Assembly: GCF_910578445.1 (NCBI RefSeq)
Contig: NZ_CAJTQC010000035.1
Location: 1-28,757, forward strand
Direction of reading: 5' to 3'
Length of the DNA: 28,757 nucleotides
Source of the DNA: an uncultured Duncaniella sp.
GTDB taxonomy: Bacteria; Bacteroidota; Bacteroidia; Bacteroidales; Muribaculaceae
Below are positions 1 to 9,011 of the stretch, one piece after another. Each line of letters opens with the position of its first letter. Position 1 is the first letter of the stretch. Under the pieces are notes generated by a model. The model did not search any database. It was given only the letters and a program-made list of their open reading frames with translations, and was not told the origin of the DNA. The translations under genes and the position numbers were made by a program.

Positions 1-116
1 GTTCGTGTCGGACAATCAATTGACGTTGTTCTGATTTCTTATATCGAACTCACGTGATTTTACAATATATTACACTCAAATCACGTCAGATATACCCATG
101 TGACTTACAGATAAAA
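1..116. other. Intergenic left edge with short inverted repeat
   Basis: I see no gene in this stretch. It holds a 9-bp inverted repeat: ACGTGATTT at 52-60 and AAATCACGT at 78-86, separated by 17 bases of AT-rich sequence. No T-run follows on either strand, so it looks more like an operator or an mRNA hairpin for a gene beyond the left edge than a terminator. That role is inference. Confidence 0.3.
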
Positions 117-172
117 CAACATCAAGGTCCGAATCCCGCACGATTGGATGCGTAATCCGGACCTTGATGTTG
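117..172 (-). terminator. Intrinsic terminator after yidC
   Basis: A perfect 15-bp inverted repeat (117-131 with 158-172, core CAAGGTCC / GGACCTTG) lies 16 bases beyond the yidC stop. Read on the minus strand the stem is followed by a TTTTAT stretch, as expected of a Rho-independent terminator for the pyrG-yidC transcript. Confidence 0.8.
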
Positions 173-188
173 ATATGATGACGAATTA

Positions 189-2276
189 TTATCTGCGACC
201 CTGACGCTTCTGCTGCTCGCGAAGCATCTGCTGCTGCTTGCGCTGTGCTTCTTCAAGACGAGCCATGAAACCTGACTTCTTCTTAGGCTTTCTGGCAGCT
301 TCAGCCATTTTGGCACGCATCTTATCTTCTGACACGACCTTACGGAAGATGTAGGTCTGAACGATGGTGATGAGCAATGAGAGGAAATAGTAGTAGCTCA
401 AGCCTGCCGCATAATTGTTAAATATGAACAGGAACATTACCGGCATGAGATACATCATCCACTTCATACCCGGCATTCCAGCCGAATTCTGTGTCTGCAT
501 TGTCACACGGGTATATATGATATTGGTGACAGTCATCAGAAGACAGAAGAGGCTGATGTGGTTGCCGAAGGTGCTTGATATGAACGGGATGTTGCCAGTC
601 CACGATATGATCGCATCAGGAGCTGAAAGGTCTTTCGCCCACAGGAAGGATTCACCGCGAAGCTCGATTGCCGACGGGAAGAACCAGAACATGGCCACAA
701 GGATAGGCATCTGCAACAGCATTGGCAGACAGCCTGAAAGCGGGTTGGCTCCGGCGCGTGAATAGAGTGCCATAGTTTCCTGCTGGCGCTTCATCGCATT
801 CTCATTGCCGGGATACTTGTCGTTGATAGCCTTTATCTCAGGCGCAAGCAGACGCATGCGAGCCTGCGACATCATGCTCTTGTAGGTGAAGGGGAAAAGT
901 ATCAGCTTGATGAAAATTGTGAGCAGAAGGATGATAATACCATAGTTCGAGATGAACGAGCCGAGGAGCGTGAACACAGGGATTATGACAAGGGTGTTAA
1001 TCCAGCGGAACAGCGGCCATCCGAGAGGGATGAGCTTGGTGAGGTGCATATTCTCTTCGGGGAAAATATCCTTTTCAAGAGAACTCATTACCGGATAGGA
1101 ATTCGGACCGAGATACATGACGAACGAGGCGGGATTGGCTGCCGATGCTGAATATTCAACCGACATGTCAGCCTGCATTTCCTTGATAAAGTCAGGATTG
1201 TCCTTCAGCTCAACGCTTGAAAGAGTTCCTCCGTTGAAATTCGTACGTGCCATGAGCACGGCGGAGAAGAACTGATTCTTGCAGCTGATCCATTTGAGGC
1301 GCTGATTGATTTCCTCCTTGTCATCGCCACTTTCGCTGAGGTTATCGACATCTCCGTCAATAAACATATAGTACAATGCCGAATTACGTTCCTCAAACAC
1401 ACGTCCGGCCTCGTTGCGGCGCATCTTCTGATGCCATGTAAAGTCCATCGAAGCAACAGATGAAGGGATGATAGACTCCATTCCCTGCTGCACGATGTCA
1501 ATATCAACGAGATAGCTGTCTTCAGGAAGGGTATATTTGATTCCCCAGACAGCTCCGTCGCCGAGGTCGAGTTTCATCAACACTGACGAGTCGCTCAACT
1601 GGACAGGTGTAAAGTAGAATTCACTTGTCTCAAAGCGCTGTGTCGCAGATGTGAGAGTGAAGCTATACCTGTCAGTCTGCGGAGAAAGCAGCTTCACTTT
1701 TGTAGAATCGTAACTGTCATAATCCTTAAGGGTAGCACACGAAATCACGCCTCCCTTATTTGAAAGTTCAAGGCTCAAAAGCTTGTTTTCGAGCTTGACA
1801 GTCATGCTGTCGCCTGAAATATGGCGCGCAAATCCACGGTAGCGGGCAACTGTCGCGAGCGCGTTACGGAGATTTTTGGTTGCGGGGATACCTACTGTCA
1901 CAGGAAGTGAGGAGGAATTGCCTATAATGTCGGCAACCGGGACAACACGTCCGTCGGCATCGACAGTGCCCTGAAGGTCACCATCGGCACTGAGGCGGAG
2001 ATCCACTTTATCAACACGCAGTGTAGAGACACCTGTAAGCGAATCAGTCACGCCGAGTTCACGGACAGTGCTCTTGATTGTAGCTATTTCAGCCGGAGTT
2101 ATTGAATCGAATTTCAATGCACCGCTATCGGTAGCCTTTGCTGCCTCCTGTGCCTGCATCTGCTCACGCTCTATGCGCTGGCGTTCAAGCTCTTCGGCCG
2201 ACGGGCGGTTGATGTAGGTGAAACCAAAGATGATTAGGCCCATCAATAGGAGCCCGATGATTGAGTTTCTGTCCAT
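189..2276 (-). CDS. yidC: Membrane protein insertase YidC
   Basis: YidC inserts and folds inner-membrane proteins, alone or with the Sec translocon. The 695-residue product has the Gram-negative layout: an N-terminal membrane anchor (about residues 5-22, start MDRNSIIGLLLMG), a large periplasmic beta-sandwich domain (to about residue 420), and then the conserved five-helix insertase core. Recognisable core parts are the FTYKSMMSQARM segment in the cytoplasmic hairpin region, a LLQMPILVAMFWFF helix and the last helices near NNYAAGLSYYY. The C-terminus is strongly basic (KPKKKSGF...KRQGRR), a ribosome-contacting tail in related proteins. It lies 46 bases downstream of pyrG on the same strand, and the pair is probably co-transcribed. 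The ATG start gives the usual family N-terminus directly at the first membrane helix. Confidence 0.97.
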   Translation of the reverse strand: MDRNSIIGLLLMGLIIFGFTYINRPSAEELERQRIEREQMQAQEAAKATDSGALKFDSITPAEIATIKSTVRELGVTDSLTGVSTLRVDKVDLRLSADGDLQGTVDADGRVVPVADIIGNSSSLPVTVGIPATKNLRNALATVARYRGFARHISGDSMTVKLENKLLSLELSNKGGVISCATLKDYDSYDSTKVKLLSPQTDRYSFTLTSATQRFETSEFYFTPVQLSDSSVLMKLDLGDGAVWGIKYTLPEDSYLVDIDIVQQGMESIIPSSVASMDFTWHQKMRRNEAGRVFEERNSALYYMFIDGDVDNLSESGDDKEEINQRLKWISCKNQFFSAVLMARTNFNGGTLSSVELKDNPDFIKEMQADMSVEYSASAANPASFVMYLGPNSYPVMSSLEKDIFPEENMHLTKLIPLGWPLFRWINTLVIIPVFTLLGSFISNYGIIILLLTIFIKLILFPFTYKSMMSQARMRLLAPEIKAINDKYPGNENAMKRQQETMALYSRAGANPLSGCLPMLLQMPILVAMFWFFPSAIELRGESFLWAKDLSAPDAIISWTGNIPFISSTFGNHISLFCLLMTVTNIIYTRVTMQTQNSAGMPGMKWMMYLMPVMFLFIFNNYAAGLSYYYFLSLLITIVQTYIFRKVVSEDKMRAKMAEAARKPKKKSGFMARLEEAQRKQQQMLREQQKRQGRR

Positions 2277-2322
2277 GAGTCGGTTTTACGGGGTAGAAAA
2301 TTGTGGTTTTATTTCTTCGTTA

Positions 2323-3942
2323 TTATTTATTTTCGCATTCTTCTTTGTAGGCTATGGCAGCCTTGATGAAATCCATGAATAGGGGAGAAGGAGAAAGGAC
2401 TGTCGAGGAGTATTCAGGATGATACTGAGTGCCGATGAACCATCTGTGGTCGGGAATCTCAACAACCTCAACGAGATGAGTGGCAGGATTCTCACCGACA
2501 CACTTCATGCCTGCGGCCTCAAAGCGCGCACGGTAGTCGTTGTTGAATTCGAAACGATGACGGTGACGCTCCTTCACATGAGTGCTGCCATATGCTTCGG
2601 CGGCACGCGAGCCGGGCAGAAGTTCACAGTCATACGCTCCGAGACGCATCGTGCCACCCATATTGGAGATGGATTTCTGCTCTTCCATGAGGTCGATGAC
2701 ATTGTCGGGAGTATGAGGCTGCATCTCTGTAGAATTGGCCTGTGAAAGCCCGAGGACATCACGGGCAAACTCGATAACCATACATTGCATGCCCAGACAT
2801 ATTCCGAATGTAGGTACATCGTTCTCGCGACACCACTTAAGAGCGACAAACTTGCCCTCAATGCCTCTCTGACCGAATCCGGGAGCTATGATGACTCCGT
2901 CAAGGTCGCGCAGCTGTGAGTCCACATTGTCAGGGGTAACACGCTCGGAGTGTATATACACGAGATCAAGCTGTCGGTCCATGTAGGTGGCACATTGAAA
3001 CAGTGCTTCAGATATTGACTTATAGGCATCCTGAAGCTCAACGTATTTACCGACGAGACCGATACGCACCTTCTTCTCGGCTGTACGCATCTTTGTCAGG
3101 AATTCTTTCCACGGAGCCATATCCGGCTGTCCCTGCGGATTCATATCAAGCTTGCGCATCACGATTTCGTCAAGATGCTGCTCGTGCATAAGGACAGGCA
3201 CATCATAGATACTTCTGGCATCCACACTCTGGATGACAGCGTCGGGAGCGACGTTACAGAACTGTGCGATTTTCTTTCGCATGGCCTGCGGTATGTCGTG
3301 TTCCGTACGCAAAACAAGCACATCAGGCTGGATTCCAAGCTGCTGAAGCTGCTTTACGGAATGCTGCGTCGGCTTTGTCTTTAGCTCTTTGGCAGCAGCG
3401 ATATAGGGGACATATGTAAGATGTACGCAAATACAGTTGTCTTCAAGTTCCCAGCGCAACTGGCGCACTGCCTCAAGGAATGGAAGTGACTCTATGTCAC
3501 CGACAACGCCACCGATTTCAGTAATGACGAAATCAAAGTTCCCTGTCTTTCCGAGAGCCATTACATTACGCTTGATCTCATCGGTGATATGAGGGATGAT
3601 CTGGACTGTCTTGCCGAGATAATCTCCCCGGCGCTCCTTTTCGATTACGCTCTTATATATCCGGCCTGTAGTAACATTATTGGCTCTTGTGGTCTGGATA
3701 TTCGTAAAACGTTCGTAATGACCGAGATCAAGATCCGCCTCATGTCCGTCAACTGTCACGTAGCATTCGCCATGCTCATATGGATTGAGAGTTCCGGGGT
3801 CGATGTTGATATAGGGGTCAAATTTCTGTATGGTGACCCTGAAACCGCGTGCCTTTAAAAGACATGCCAACGAAGAAGAGATGATTCCCTTGCCGAGTGA
3901 CGACACTACGCCACCTGTGACAAAAATGTACTTAGTTTCCAC
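2323..3942 (-). CDS. pyrG: CTP synthase
   Basis: CTP synthase makes CTP from UTP, ATP and glutamine, the last step of pyrimidine nucleotide synthesis. The 539-residue product has the normal length and both domains. The N-terminal synthetase domain begins METKYIFVTGGVVSSLGKG, with the nucleotide loop SSLGKG at 14-19 and the ITEIGGVVGDIE segment at 140-151. The C-terminal class I glutamine amidotransferase domain (about 295-535) has the nucleophile Cys382 in FGICLGMQ and the His508/Glu510 pair in QYHPE. All key residues are present, so it should be active. It is first in a two-gene unit with yidC, and a TAnnTTTG promoter box lies about 54 bases upstream of the start codon. Confidence 0.98.
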   Translation of the reverse strand: METKYIFVTGGVVSSLGKGIISSSLACLLKARGFRVTIQKFDPYINIDPGTLNPYEHGECYVTVDGHEADLDLGHYERFTNIQTTRANNVTTGRIYKSVIEKERRGDYLGKTVQIIPHITDEIKRNVMALGKTGNFDFVITEIGGVVGDIESLPFLEAVRQLRWELEDNCICVHLTYVPYIAAAKELKTKPTQHSVKQLQQLGIQPDVLVLRTEHDIPQAMRKKIAQFCNVAPDAVIQSVDARSIYDVPVLMHEQHLDEIVMRKLDMNPQGQPDMAPWKEFLTKMRTAEKKVRIGLVGKYVELQDAYKSISEALFQCATYMDRQLDLVYIHSERVTPDNVDSQLRDLDGVIIAPGFGQRGIEGKFVALKWCRENDVPTFGICLGMQCMVIEFARDVLGLSQANSTEMQPHTPDNVIDLMEEQKSISNMGGTMRLGAYDCELLPGSRAAEAYGSTHVKERHRHRFEFNNDYRARFEAAGMKCVGENPATHLVEVVEIPDHRWFIGTQYHPEYSSTVLSPSPLFMDFIKAAIAYKEECENK

Positions 3943-3995
3943 GTTTTATGATGTGATAGAAATACTTCAATTACGTGTCGGTGATAATTAAAGCG

Positions 3996-4003
3996 CAAAT
4001 TTA
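3996..4003 (-). promoter_or_regulatory. -7 box of the pyrG-yidC promoter
   Basis: The minus strand reads TAAATTTG here, an exact match to the Bacteroidetes TAnnTTTG -7 element. Predicted transcription starts roughly 45-50 bases before the pyrG ATG. I find no clear TTTG 19-21 bases further upstream, so the -33 part is weak. Confidence 0.55.
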
Positions 4004-4026
4004 CAAAAAAATCGGGGATATTTTCT

Positions 4027-4034
4027 TAAATTTG
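4027..4034 (+). promoter_or_regulatory. -7 box of the HAD phosphatase promoter
   Basis: TAAATTTG matches TAnnTTTG and sits 37 bases before the ATG of the HAD gene. It is divergent to the pyrG -7 box only 23 bases away, so the -33 region of each promoter would overlap the other promoter. No good TTTG -33 element is visible. Confidence 0.5.
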
Positions 4035-4071
4035 CCTTCACTTAACAGAATTTATTGACATATAAGGCAAA

Positions 4072-4692
4072 ATGATAAAAAATCTGCTTTTCGACCTCGG
4101 AGGTGTCATCATGGACCTCGACCGCGACCGCTGTGTGAGAGCCTTCGAGCGGCTTGGAATGAAAGATGCCGACGATTTTCTCGGCGTATATGGCCAGAAG
4201 GGTGCTTTTCTCGCCCTTGAATCAGGAAAAATCGATGCCGATGAATTTCACCGGCAAGTCCGCCCGATGATCGACAGGGCAGAGGTAAGCGACGATGAAA
4301 TAGACAGCGCCTTCAATGAATTTCTCGTGGGCATACCCGTCGAACGTCTTGAAGCGCTACGCGCTCTGCGCAAGGATTATAAAATATATCTGCTGTCGAA
4401 CACAAACCCGATAATGATCAACAGCCGCATCGCTGAAGAATTCCGAAAGGAAAGCCTTGAAATGGCCGACTATTTCGACGGAATATTCACATCATATGAA
4501 GCCGGATGCTGCAAACCCGGTAAAGAAATTTTCGATTACACCGAGCGGGAAGGCCAAATTAAGCCTGAGGAAACACTCTTTTTCGATGATTCACAGGCTA
4601 ATGTAGATGCTGCACGCTCCTATGGGTTCAATGCCGTACTCGTAAGGCCGGGCGACGAATTCAAAAATCTTCTCGATGAGTTTTTGAATTGA
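4072..4692 (+). CDS. HAD-superfamily phosphatase (YihX-like subfamily)
   Basis: A 206-residue haloacid dehalogenase-type hydrolase, probably a small-molecule phosphatase. Motif I is FDLGGVIMD with nucleophile Asp8; position +2, usually the second Asp, is Gly10, as is common in the HAD-IA variant-3 / YihX group (YihX of E. coli dephosphorylates alpha-glucose 1-phosphate). Motif II is LLSNTN (Ser109), the motif III Lys is Lys148 in CCKPGKEIF, and motif IV is FFDDSQAN (Asp172, Asp173). An alpha-helical cap lies at about 18-95 between motifs I and II. The substrate cannot be read from sequence. The gene starts at the first ATG after a TAnnTTTG box and is followed 77 bases later by ribF, possibly in one transcript. 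Confidence 0.85.
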   Translation: MIKNLLFDLGGVIMDLDRDRCVRAFERLGMKDADDFLGVYGQKGAFLALESGKIDADEFHRQVRPMIDRAEVSDDEIDSAFNEFLVGIPVERLEALRALRKDYKIYLLSNTNPIMINSRIAEEFRKESLEMADYFDGIFTSYEAGCCKPGKEIFDYTEREGQIKPEETLFFDDSQANVDAARSYGFNAVLVRPGDEFKNLLDEFLN

Positions 4693-4769
4693 CAACAGAA
4701 CACCTCGATAGCCAAAGGCGTTAATCAAACAGCGACCCTCAAACAGACCTCTCCATCAATCAAGCAATC

Positions 4770-5696
4770 ATGAGAATCATAACCAAAAGCGACACTTCGC
4801 GCCGGCGGATAGCAGCCGTAGGAATGTATGACGGAGTCCATGCGGGACACAAATTTCTGATTGACTATCTGCGTCTCGAAGCGGATAGCCGAAAACTGAC
4901 GCCTGCTGTCATCACTTTCTCCCGACACCCGCTGTCAGTGGTCAGGCCTCTTGAGACACCCGGACTGCTGACATCGCTTGAGGACCGTCTGCTACGTCTC
5001 GGAAATGCCGGTGTCGAGGACATTATAATCCTCACCTTCAATGACCGGCTGCGTTATAAAAGCGCCCGCGAATTTCTGAATACCCTCCACAAGTCATATG
5101 GTATCGACACGCTCGTGTTAGGATTCAATAACCGCTTCGGACACGACCGTCCGAAGACGCTTGAAGAATATCGTGAAATCGGTAAGGAAGTAGGGGTAGA
5201 GGTAATTCCCGCTCCGGAATACAGAGGCTCTGCTTTTCCGGTAAGTTCCTCAGTCATACGCCATCATCTCCTTACAGGCAATCCCGAAAAAGCGGCTGAG
5301 GCCCTCGGCTACCCCTACGGACTGCGTGGCATTGTGACCTCCGGACAGAAGCTCGGACGCACCCTCGGATTTCCGACAGCCAATCTGAATGTCACTGATA
5401 AAAGTATCCTTATCCCAAAGCCCGGGGCATATGCGGCCTATGTCATCACTCCTGACGGAAAGCGTCGTCAGGCGATGGTCAACATCGGTTTCCGGCCTAC
5501 TGTATCTGACATTGAGGGACAAGGCGAAATATCCATTGAAGCACATATCTTTGACTATACGGGCTATCTTTATGACGAGGAGGTGACTGTTGAATTCATA
5601 AGCTTCCTGCGTCCGGAAAAACGGTTTTCGTCAACCGAAAAACTCCGTGAACAGCTTGAACGTGACACTCAGAACGCCAAAAAAGCACTCTCATAG
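4770..5696 (+). CDS. ribF: Bifunctional riboflavin kinase / FAD synthetase
   Basis: RibF phosphorylates riboflavin to FMN and adenylylates FMN to FAD. The 308-residue protein has both modules: an N-terminal nucleotidyltransferase domain with the HxGH-type motif GMYDGVHAGH (18-27) and VITFSRHPLSVV (47-58), and a C-terminal flavokinase domain (about 183-305) with GQKLGRTLGFPTANL ending at residue 206 and later PGAYAAYV and NIGFRPTV. Length and motif order are normal. The ATG at 4770 puts the nucleotide-binding motif at the usual distance from the N-terminus. There is no FMN-riboswitch-like structure upstream; the 77-base gap to the HAD gene suggests shared transcription. Transcription ends at the hairpin at 5719-5767. 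Confidence 0.96.
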   Translation: MRIITKSDTSRRRIAAVGMYDGVHAGHKFLIDYLRLEADSRKLTPAVITFSRHPLSVVRPLETPGLLTSLEDRLLRLGNAGVEDIIILTFNDRLRYKSAREFLNTLHKSYGIDTLVLGFNNRFGHDRPKTLEEYREIGKEVGVEVIPAPEYRGSAFPVSSSVIRHHLLTGNPEKAAEALGYPYGLRGIVTSGQKLGRTLGFPTANLNVTDKSILIPKPGAYAAYVITPDGKRRQAMVNIGFRPTVSDIEGQGEISIEAHIFDYTGYLYDEEVTVEFISFLRPEKRFSSTEKLREQLERDTQNAKKALS

Positions 5697-5718
5697 AGAT
5701 ATTATCACACATATATAA

Positions 5719-5767
5719 AAACAATCAGGAGTCGCGTAAATCTGATTTCCGCGACTCCTGATTGTTT
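5719..5767. terminator. Bidirectional terminator between ribF and the barrel gene
   Basis: A perfect 18-bp inverted repeat, 5719-5736 with 5750-5767 (core AGGAGTCGCG / CGCGACTCCT), has a 13-base loop and A-rich and T-rich flanks. It lies between two convergent genes, so it can end both the ribF (plus) and the outer-membrane barrel (minus) transcripts. Confidence 0.85.
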
Positions 5768-5780
5768 CTATATGTCAGTA

Positions 5781-8687
5781 TTATCGTTTCTTAGGTTGCT
5801 TACTAAGCCTGTATTGGACAGAAAAGAGGACATAGCGCGGAAGTGCATTCGTATAAGAGACTGTGCGTCCCTGAGCATTCACGGCATAATTGACGTTGGA
5901 GAGCTGATGGAGCATATCGAAACCATCGACCATAAACACCCAGCGTCCACCCTTGGGAGTGTAGGTCATGCGGACGTTCCAGATAGCATCGGTCGTGTCA
6001 AGCTCGCGGACACCGTAGCCATCGCGGGTATAGAACATGAAATCGGTATTGATGCCGAAACCGCCGGGAAGGACAAACTGGCCGATGATGCCGTAGTTGT
6101 AGTGGTTGGCATTGATGGTTGCGAAATCCTCGCGCGATGAAGTAGTGTGGCGGTTGGTATATTTTCCGCCAAACTCCAGATTCTGCTTCCCGATCTGCCA
6201 TCCGAACTTAATCCCCTGATTGAAAGTCACGGTCTTTACCTTCGATTTCACAGGGTCTTCGAGATTTACACCGATCATGTCGGCAGAGTTGATGATACGT
6301 CCGTCGGTCGAGGTGCTCAGCATGAATTCCTGCTTTGCGCCGAACTGGAGATTGAAATTGTTGGTTGCCGAGAGTGAATTATTGCCGTCGACGTTATACG
6401 TGCGGTTACGGCGCACACCTGTCGATGTGTCGTAAGTATAGCCTCTCACAAGAGCACGTGAGGTGAGTTCATAGCCAAGACGCAATGTGTTGTTGACCGG
6501 TGTGTCGTGAGCCTTGTAGCTCCATGTCAGTGTCTGATTGTGGACATAGGCATTTTTCAGGTCAGGATTTCCGAGCGAAATGTTGAGCGGATCGGAATCA
6601 TTGACAATGTCAACCATGTGGACAAGATCTGGAGTCTTTGTGTCGAGCCTGTATTCATAGACAAACTGATTGCGGTATGACTCTCTCCGCCCCTTACCCG
6701 GTTTCTTACCCATCTGGAAATCAATCCTTGCCGAATAACGTCCCAACGCATAAAGCATTGAAGTTCTGCTGACCAGATATGAACGGCTCGCGCGCCAGTA
6801 ATCGAAATGCTGATGCAATAGAGAAATTGTCGGTCTCACTGAAATTAGCAGAGCATTTTGGTTCATATCCCTAAAAAATGTAAGGTCAGGACATAAATCG
6901 TGCTTATTTTCAATCAGTCGGGAAGTATAACTGTTATTGGGGTCAAAAGAGTCGAGATAAGCTCCCGGCAGAGTTCCGTAGACTCCCATATCGGTCAATT
7001 GGTCAAGGGCATACATGTATGAGTCACGGTCACGGTTCAGGAATCGGTAGCTGTAGTTAAGGCCAAGATTCAATTTCCACACGAATGTCCTGTAGCCTAC
7101 TGTAGCGTCAAACGTAAGAGTCTGATTAGGCGAATTGTCGAAATACTGACGGCGAGTGACGGCCGGGGTAGGGTCAGCACCATAGTTTATATTATAGTCG
7201 CGCCAGCGATCTTCCTTCTCATCCTTGTATTTAACACCCAATTCTAAATACAGACGGTCATTTGTACGCGGAATTTTATATTCGAATGCCGGATACACCT
7301 GCACCTCGCCTTCATGCCTGCTCCCATCGCTCCGGGTTATGGAACGGTTAATCACAGCGTCGAGTCTTTCGGGAGAGCCGTCGCTATAGAGCGCTTCAAG
7401 CGCTGCATAGGTGATGCCGGCCTGCTCTTTGTCAAACGTAGCCGAGATTGACGATGAACTGTTGTCGCGCTTTATATATCTCCCAAGTAACATTCCACCA
7501 TAAAACCAATTTTCGCTGTATTGGTTATAGTAGTTTCTGGTTTCAAGTTTCAGCTGACTGTTTTTACTGCGGCTGAATGAATTGTCAAACGTATTGCCTC
7601 CGCTTAGGAAGTTGGTGCGCGCGAGGGTAGTGCGGTTGTTTGTCGAATTTTCCTCTACGTTGACATATCCGTTGAAACTACGGGTCTGCTCCAGATTCTC
7701 ATAGTTATAGTTAAAAGCCCCCATCTTATATTCCCGTGTGCCCGAAGGCATCATATCAGGAGTCCATGTATCACTCTTACCGGGCTTACGGTTATCATTG
7801 AGGTTGTTGATGTTACCTATGAGCGTGAGTTTCGTGGTGGGTGTGAACCACGAAGCAAACAAGCGTCCCATATACCGGTTTTCTGTTCCATAACCACCCT
7901 GAGCATTAAGCAATAGACCTATGTTGTATTCCTTTTTAAGCTTTACATCCATTGTCAGATGCTTTTCGGCGTTAGGCTCGTTACGCCATTTTTCAAGTTT
8001 CGTCTGCCCTTCGTAGACCTCGATGTTCTTGACGGTGTATGCGCCGATGTTTTCAAGCATCAGCTGATTGTTGCCATCGAGAAACTCCTTGCCGTTGAGC
8101 AGAAGCGACTCTACATACTGACCGTTGACCTTAATCTGGCCATTGTCATTGAGTTCCACACCCGGCAGCTGGGCTATCAGTGCGTCGAGCATCGAACCTT
8201 CGGCGAGCAGAAAGGCATCGGCATTGAAAACCAAAGTGTCACCCTTATTGTAGAATTTAATTTTGGAGGCAGTTACCGTCACTTCACCAAGCTTCTGTGG
8301 CTCGCGTTTGAGGTAAATCGGCGGTACGGCACGGTAACTCTCTCTTTTCCCGATTTTTTCCACACGATAGCTAATGGTTTCAGTAATATAGCCGGGACAA
8401 ACGACGTCAAAAACATAAGTCGAATCCACACGAGGGACAGGAAATACAAAATAAGCCATCGGGACTACTTCATCACCGGTGAATCTTGAACCCTTGTCAG
8501 CCTTAATGGAATCCTTTATGTTTCCTGAGGAGTCATACAACAACACATAGGAATTTATGAGATCTGCCTTGGTTATGGCATCTCTCACCCGACCTGAAAT
8601 GGAGAGCTCATCGTCTTTCGCCGAGAGTGACACAGTCACTGATGAAAAAAGCAACACGAGCAAAAGACTCTTAATCAACTGTTTCAT
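5781..8687 (-). CDS. TonB-receptor-like outer-membrane beta-barrel protein
   Basis: A 968-residue exported protein. Residues 1-23 form a signal peptide (basic start, LLLVLLF core, ending SLSA). Residues about 28-125 resemble a carboxypeptidase-regulatory-like beta-sandwich domain (ISGRVRDAITKADL...). Residues about 130-235 resemble a TonB plug domain (LGEVTVTAS, DALIAQLPGVELNDNG, VNGQYVESLLLNGKEF). The rest is rich in alternating aromatic/polar strands typical of a large outer-membrane barrel, ending VLFSVQYRLSKQPKKR. The closest family I recognise is the Bacteroidetes 'outer membrane beta-barrel family protein' group. There is no SusD-like partner, sigma/anti-sigma pair or glycan enzyme next to it, so a SusC role is unlikely and the ligand is unknown. 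It is transcribed alone from a good promoter at 8769-8800. Confidence 0.85.
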   Translation of the reverse strand: MKQLIKSLLLVLLFSSVTVSLSAKDDELSISGRVRDAITKADLINSYVLLYDSSGNIKDSIKADKGSRFTGDEVVPMAYFVFPVPRVDSTYVFDVVCPGYITETISYRVEKIGKRESYRAVPPIYLKREPQKLGEVTVTASKIKFYNKGDTLVFNADAFLLAEGSMLDALIAQLPGVELNDNGQIKVNGQYVESLLLNGKEFLDGNNQLMLENIGAYTVKNIEVYEGQTKLEKWRNEPNAEKHLTMDVKLKKEYNIGLLLNAQGGYGTENRYMGRLFASWFTPTTKLTLIGNINNLNDNRKPGKSDTWTPDMMPSGTREYKMGAFNYNYENLEQTRSFNGYVNVEENSTNNRTTLARTNFLSGGNTFDNSFSRSKNSQLKLETRNYYNQYSENWFYGGMLLGRYIKRDNSSSSISATFDKEQAGITYAALEALYSDGSPERLDAVINRSITRSDGSRHEGEVQVYPAFEYKIPRTNDRLYLELGVKYKDEKEDRWRDYNINYGADPTPAVTRRQYFDNSPNQTLTFDATVGYRTFVWKLNLGLNYSYRFLNRDRDSYMYALDQLTDMGVYGTLPGAYLDSFDPNNSYTSRLIENKHDLCPDLTFFRDMNQNALLISVRPTISLLHQHFDYWRASRSYLVSRTSMLYALGRYSARIDFQMGKKPGKGRRESYRNQFVYEYRLDTKTPDLVHMVDIVNDSDPLNISLGNPDLKNAYVHNQTLTWSYKAHDTPVNNTLRLGYELTSRALVRGYTYDTSTGVRRNRTYNVDGNNSLSATNNFNLQFGAKQEFMLSTSTDGRIINSADMIGVNLEDPVKSKVKTVTFNQGIKFGWQIGKQNLEFGGKYTNRHTTSSREDFATINANHYNYGIIGQFVLPGGFGINTDFMFYTRDGYGVRELDTTDAIWNVRMTYTPKGGRWVFMVDGFDMLHQLSNVNYAVNAQGRTVSYTNALPRYVLFSVQYRLSKQPKKR

Positions 8688-8768
8688 GGAATTAGAGTAA
8701 TATAAATAGACTAAACGTGATCAAAATAGACTAAATAACACATAGTATTATACAGCACTTTTAGTTTG

Positions 8769-8800
8769 CAAATATAACAGATAGGTTATATATATCCAAA
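8769..8800 (-). promoter_or_regulatory. Promoter of the outer-membrane barrel gene
   Basis: On the minus strand TTTG (8797-8800) is followed after exactly 20 bases by TATATTTG (8769-8776), matching both the -33 and -7 elements of the Bacteroidetes housekeeping promoter. The start codon is about 80 bases downstream. The remainder of the AT-rich gap 8688-9011 holds only this promoter and the terminator at 8894-8933; I see no gene in it. Confidence 0.75.
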
Positions 8801-8893
8801 TTAATTCTTAAAATTATAAATCAAATGATAAAACTTCATTTTAAATGCACTAATAAATAATGTTATATATCTTTTTTATTTACAGACATATAT

Positions 8894-8933
8894 AAAAAAA
8901 ACACAGAGCCATCGAGAATCCGACAACTCTGTG
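8894..8933 (-). terminator. Terminator of the flippase-aroA-permease operon
   Basis: A 7-bp stem (CACAGAG at 8902-8908 with CTCTGTG at 8927-8933) is followed on the minus strand by eight T residues (A-run at 8894-8901). It lies about 80 bases after the stop of the metal-permease gene, the last gene of the minus-strand operon. Confidence 0.7.
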
Positions 8934-9011
8934 ACATGATTATTAAGAGGATTGCAAAATAGTTTTTATTTCTTATAAAAACAACTCACATCCCAAAAAG
9001 TTAGCAGATAG

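Noticed and set aside
121..160. tRNA-like T-arm string near GGTCCGAATCC
   Set aside because: The string is part of the yidC terminator stem. No acceptor, D or anticodon arms can be formed around it.
5781..8687. SusC-type glycan importer
   Set aside because: The plug and barrel are TonB-receptor-like, but no SusD gene, surface lipoprotein or glycan enzyme is adjacent and the overall order fits the general outer-membrane beta-barrel family better.
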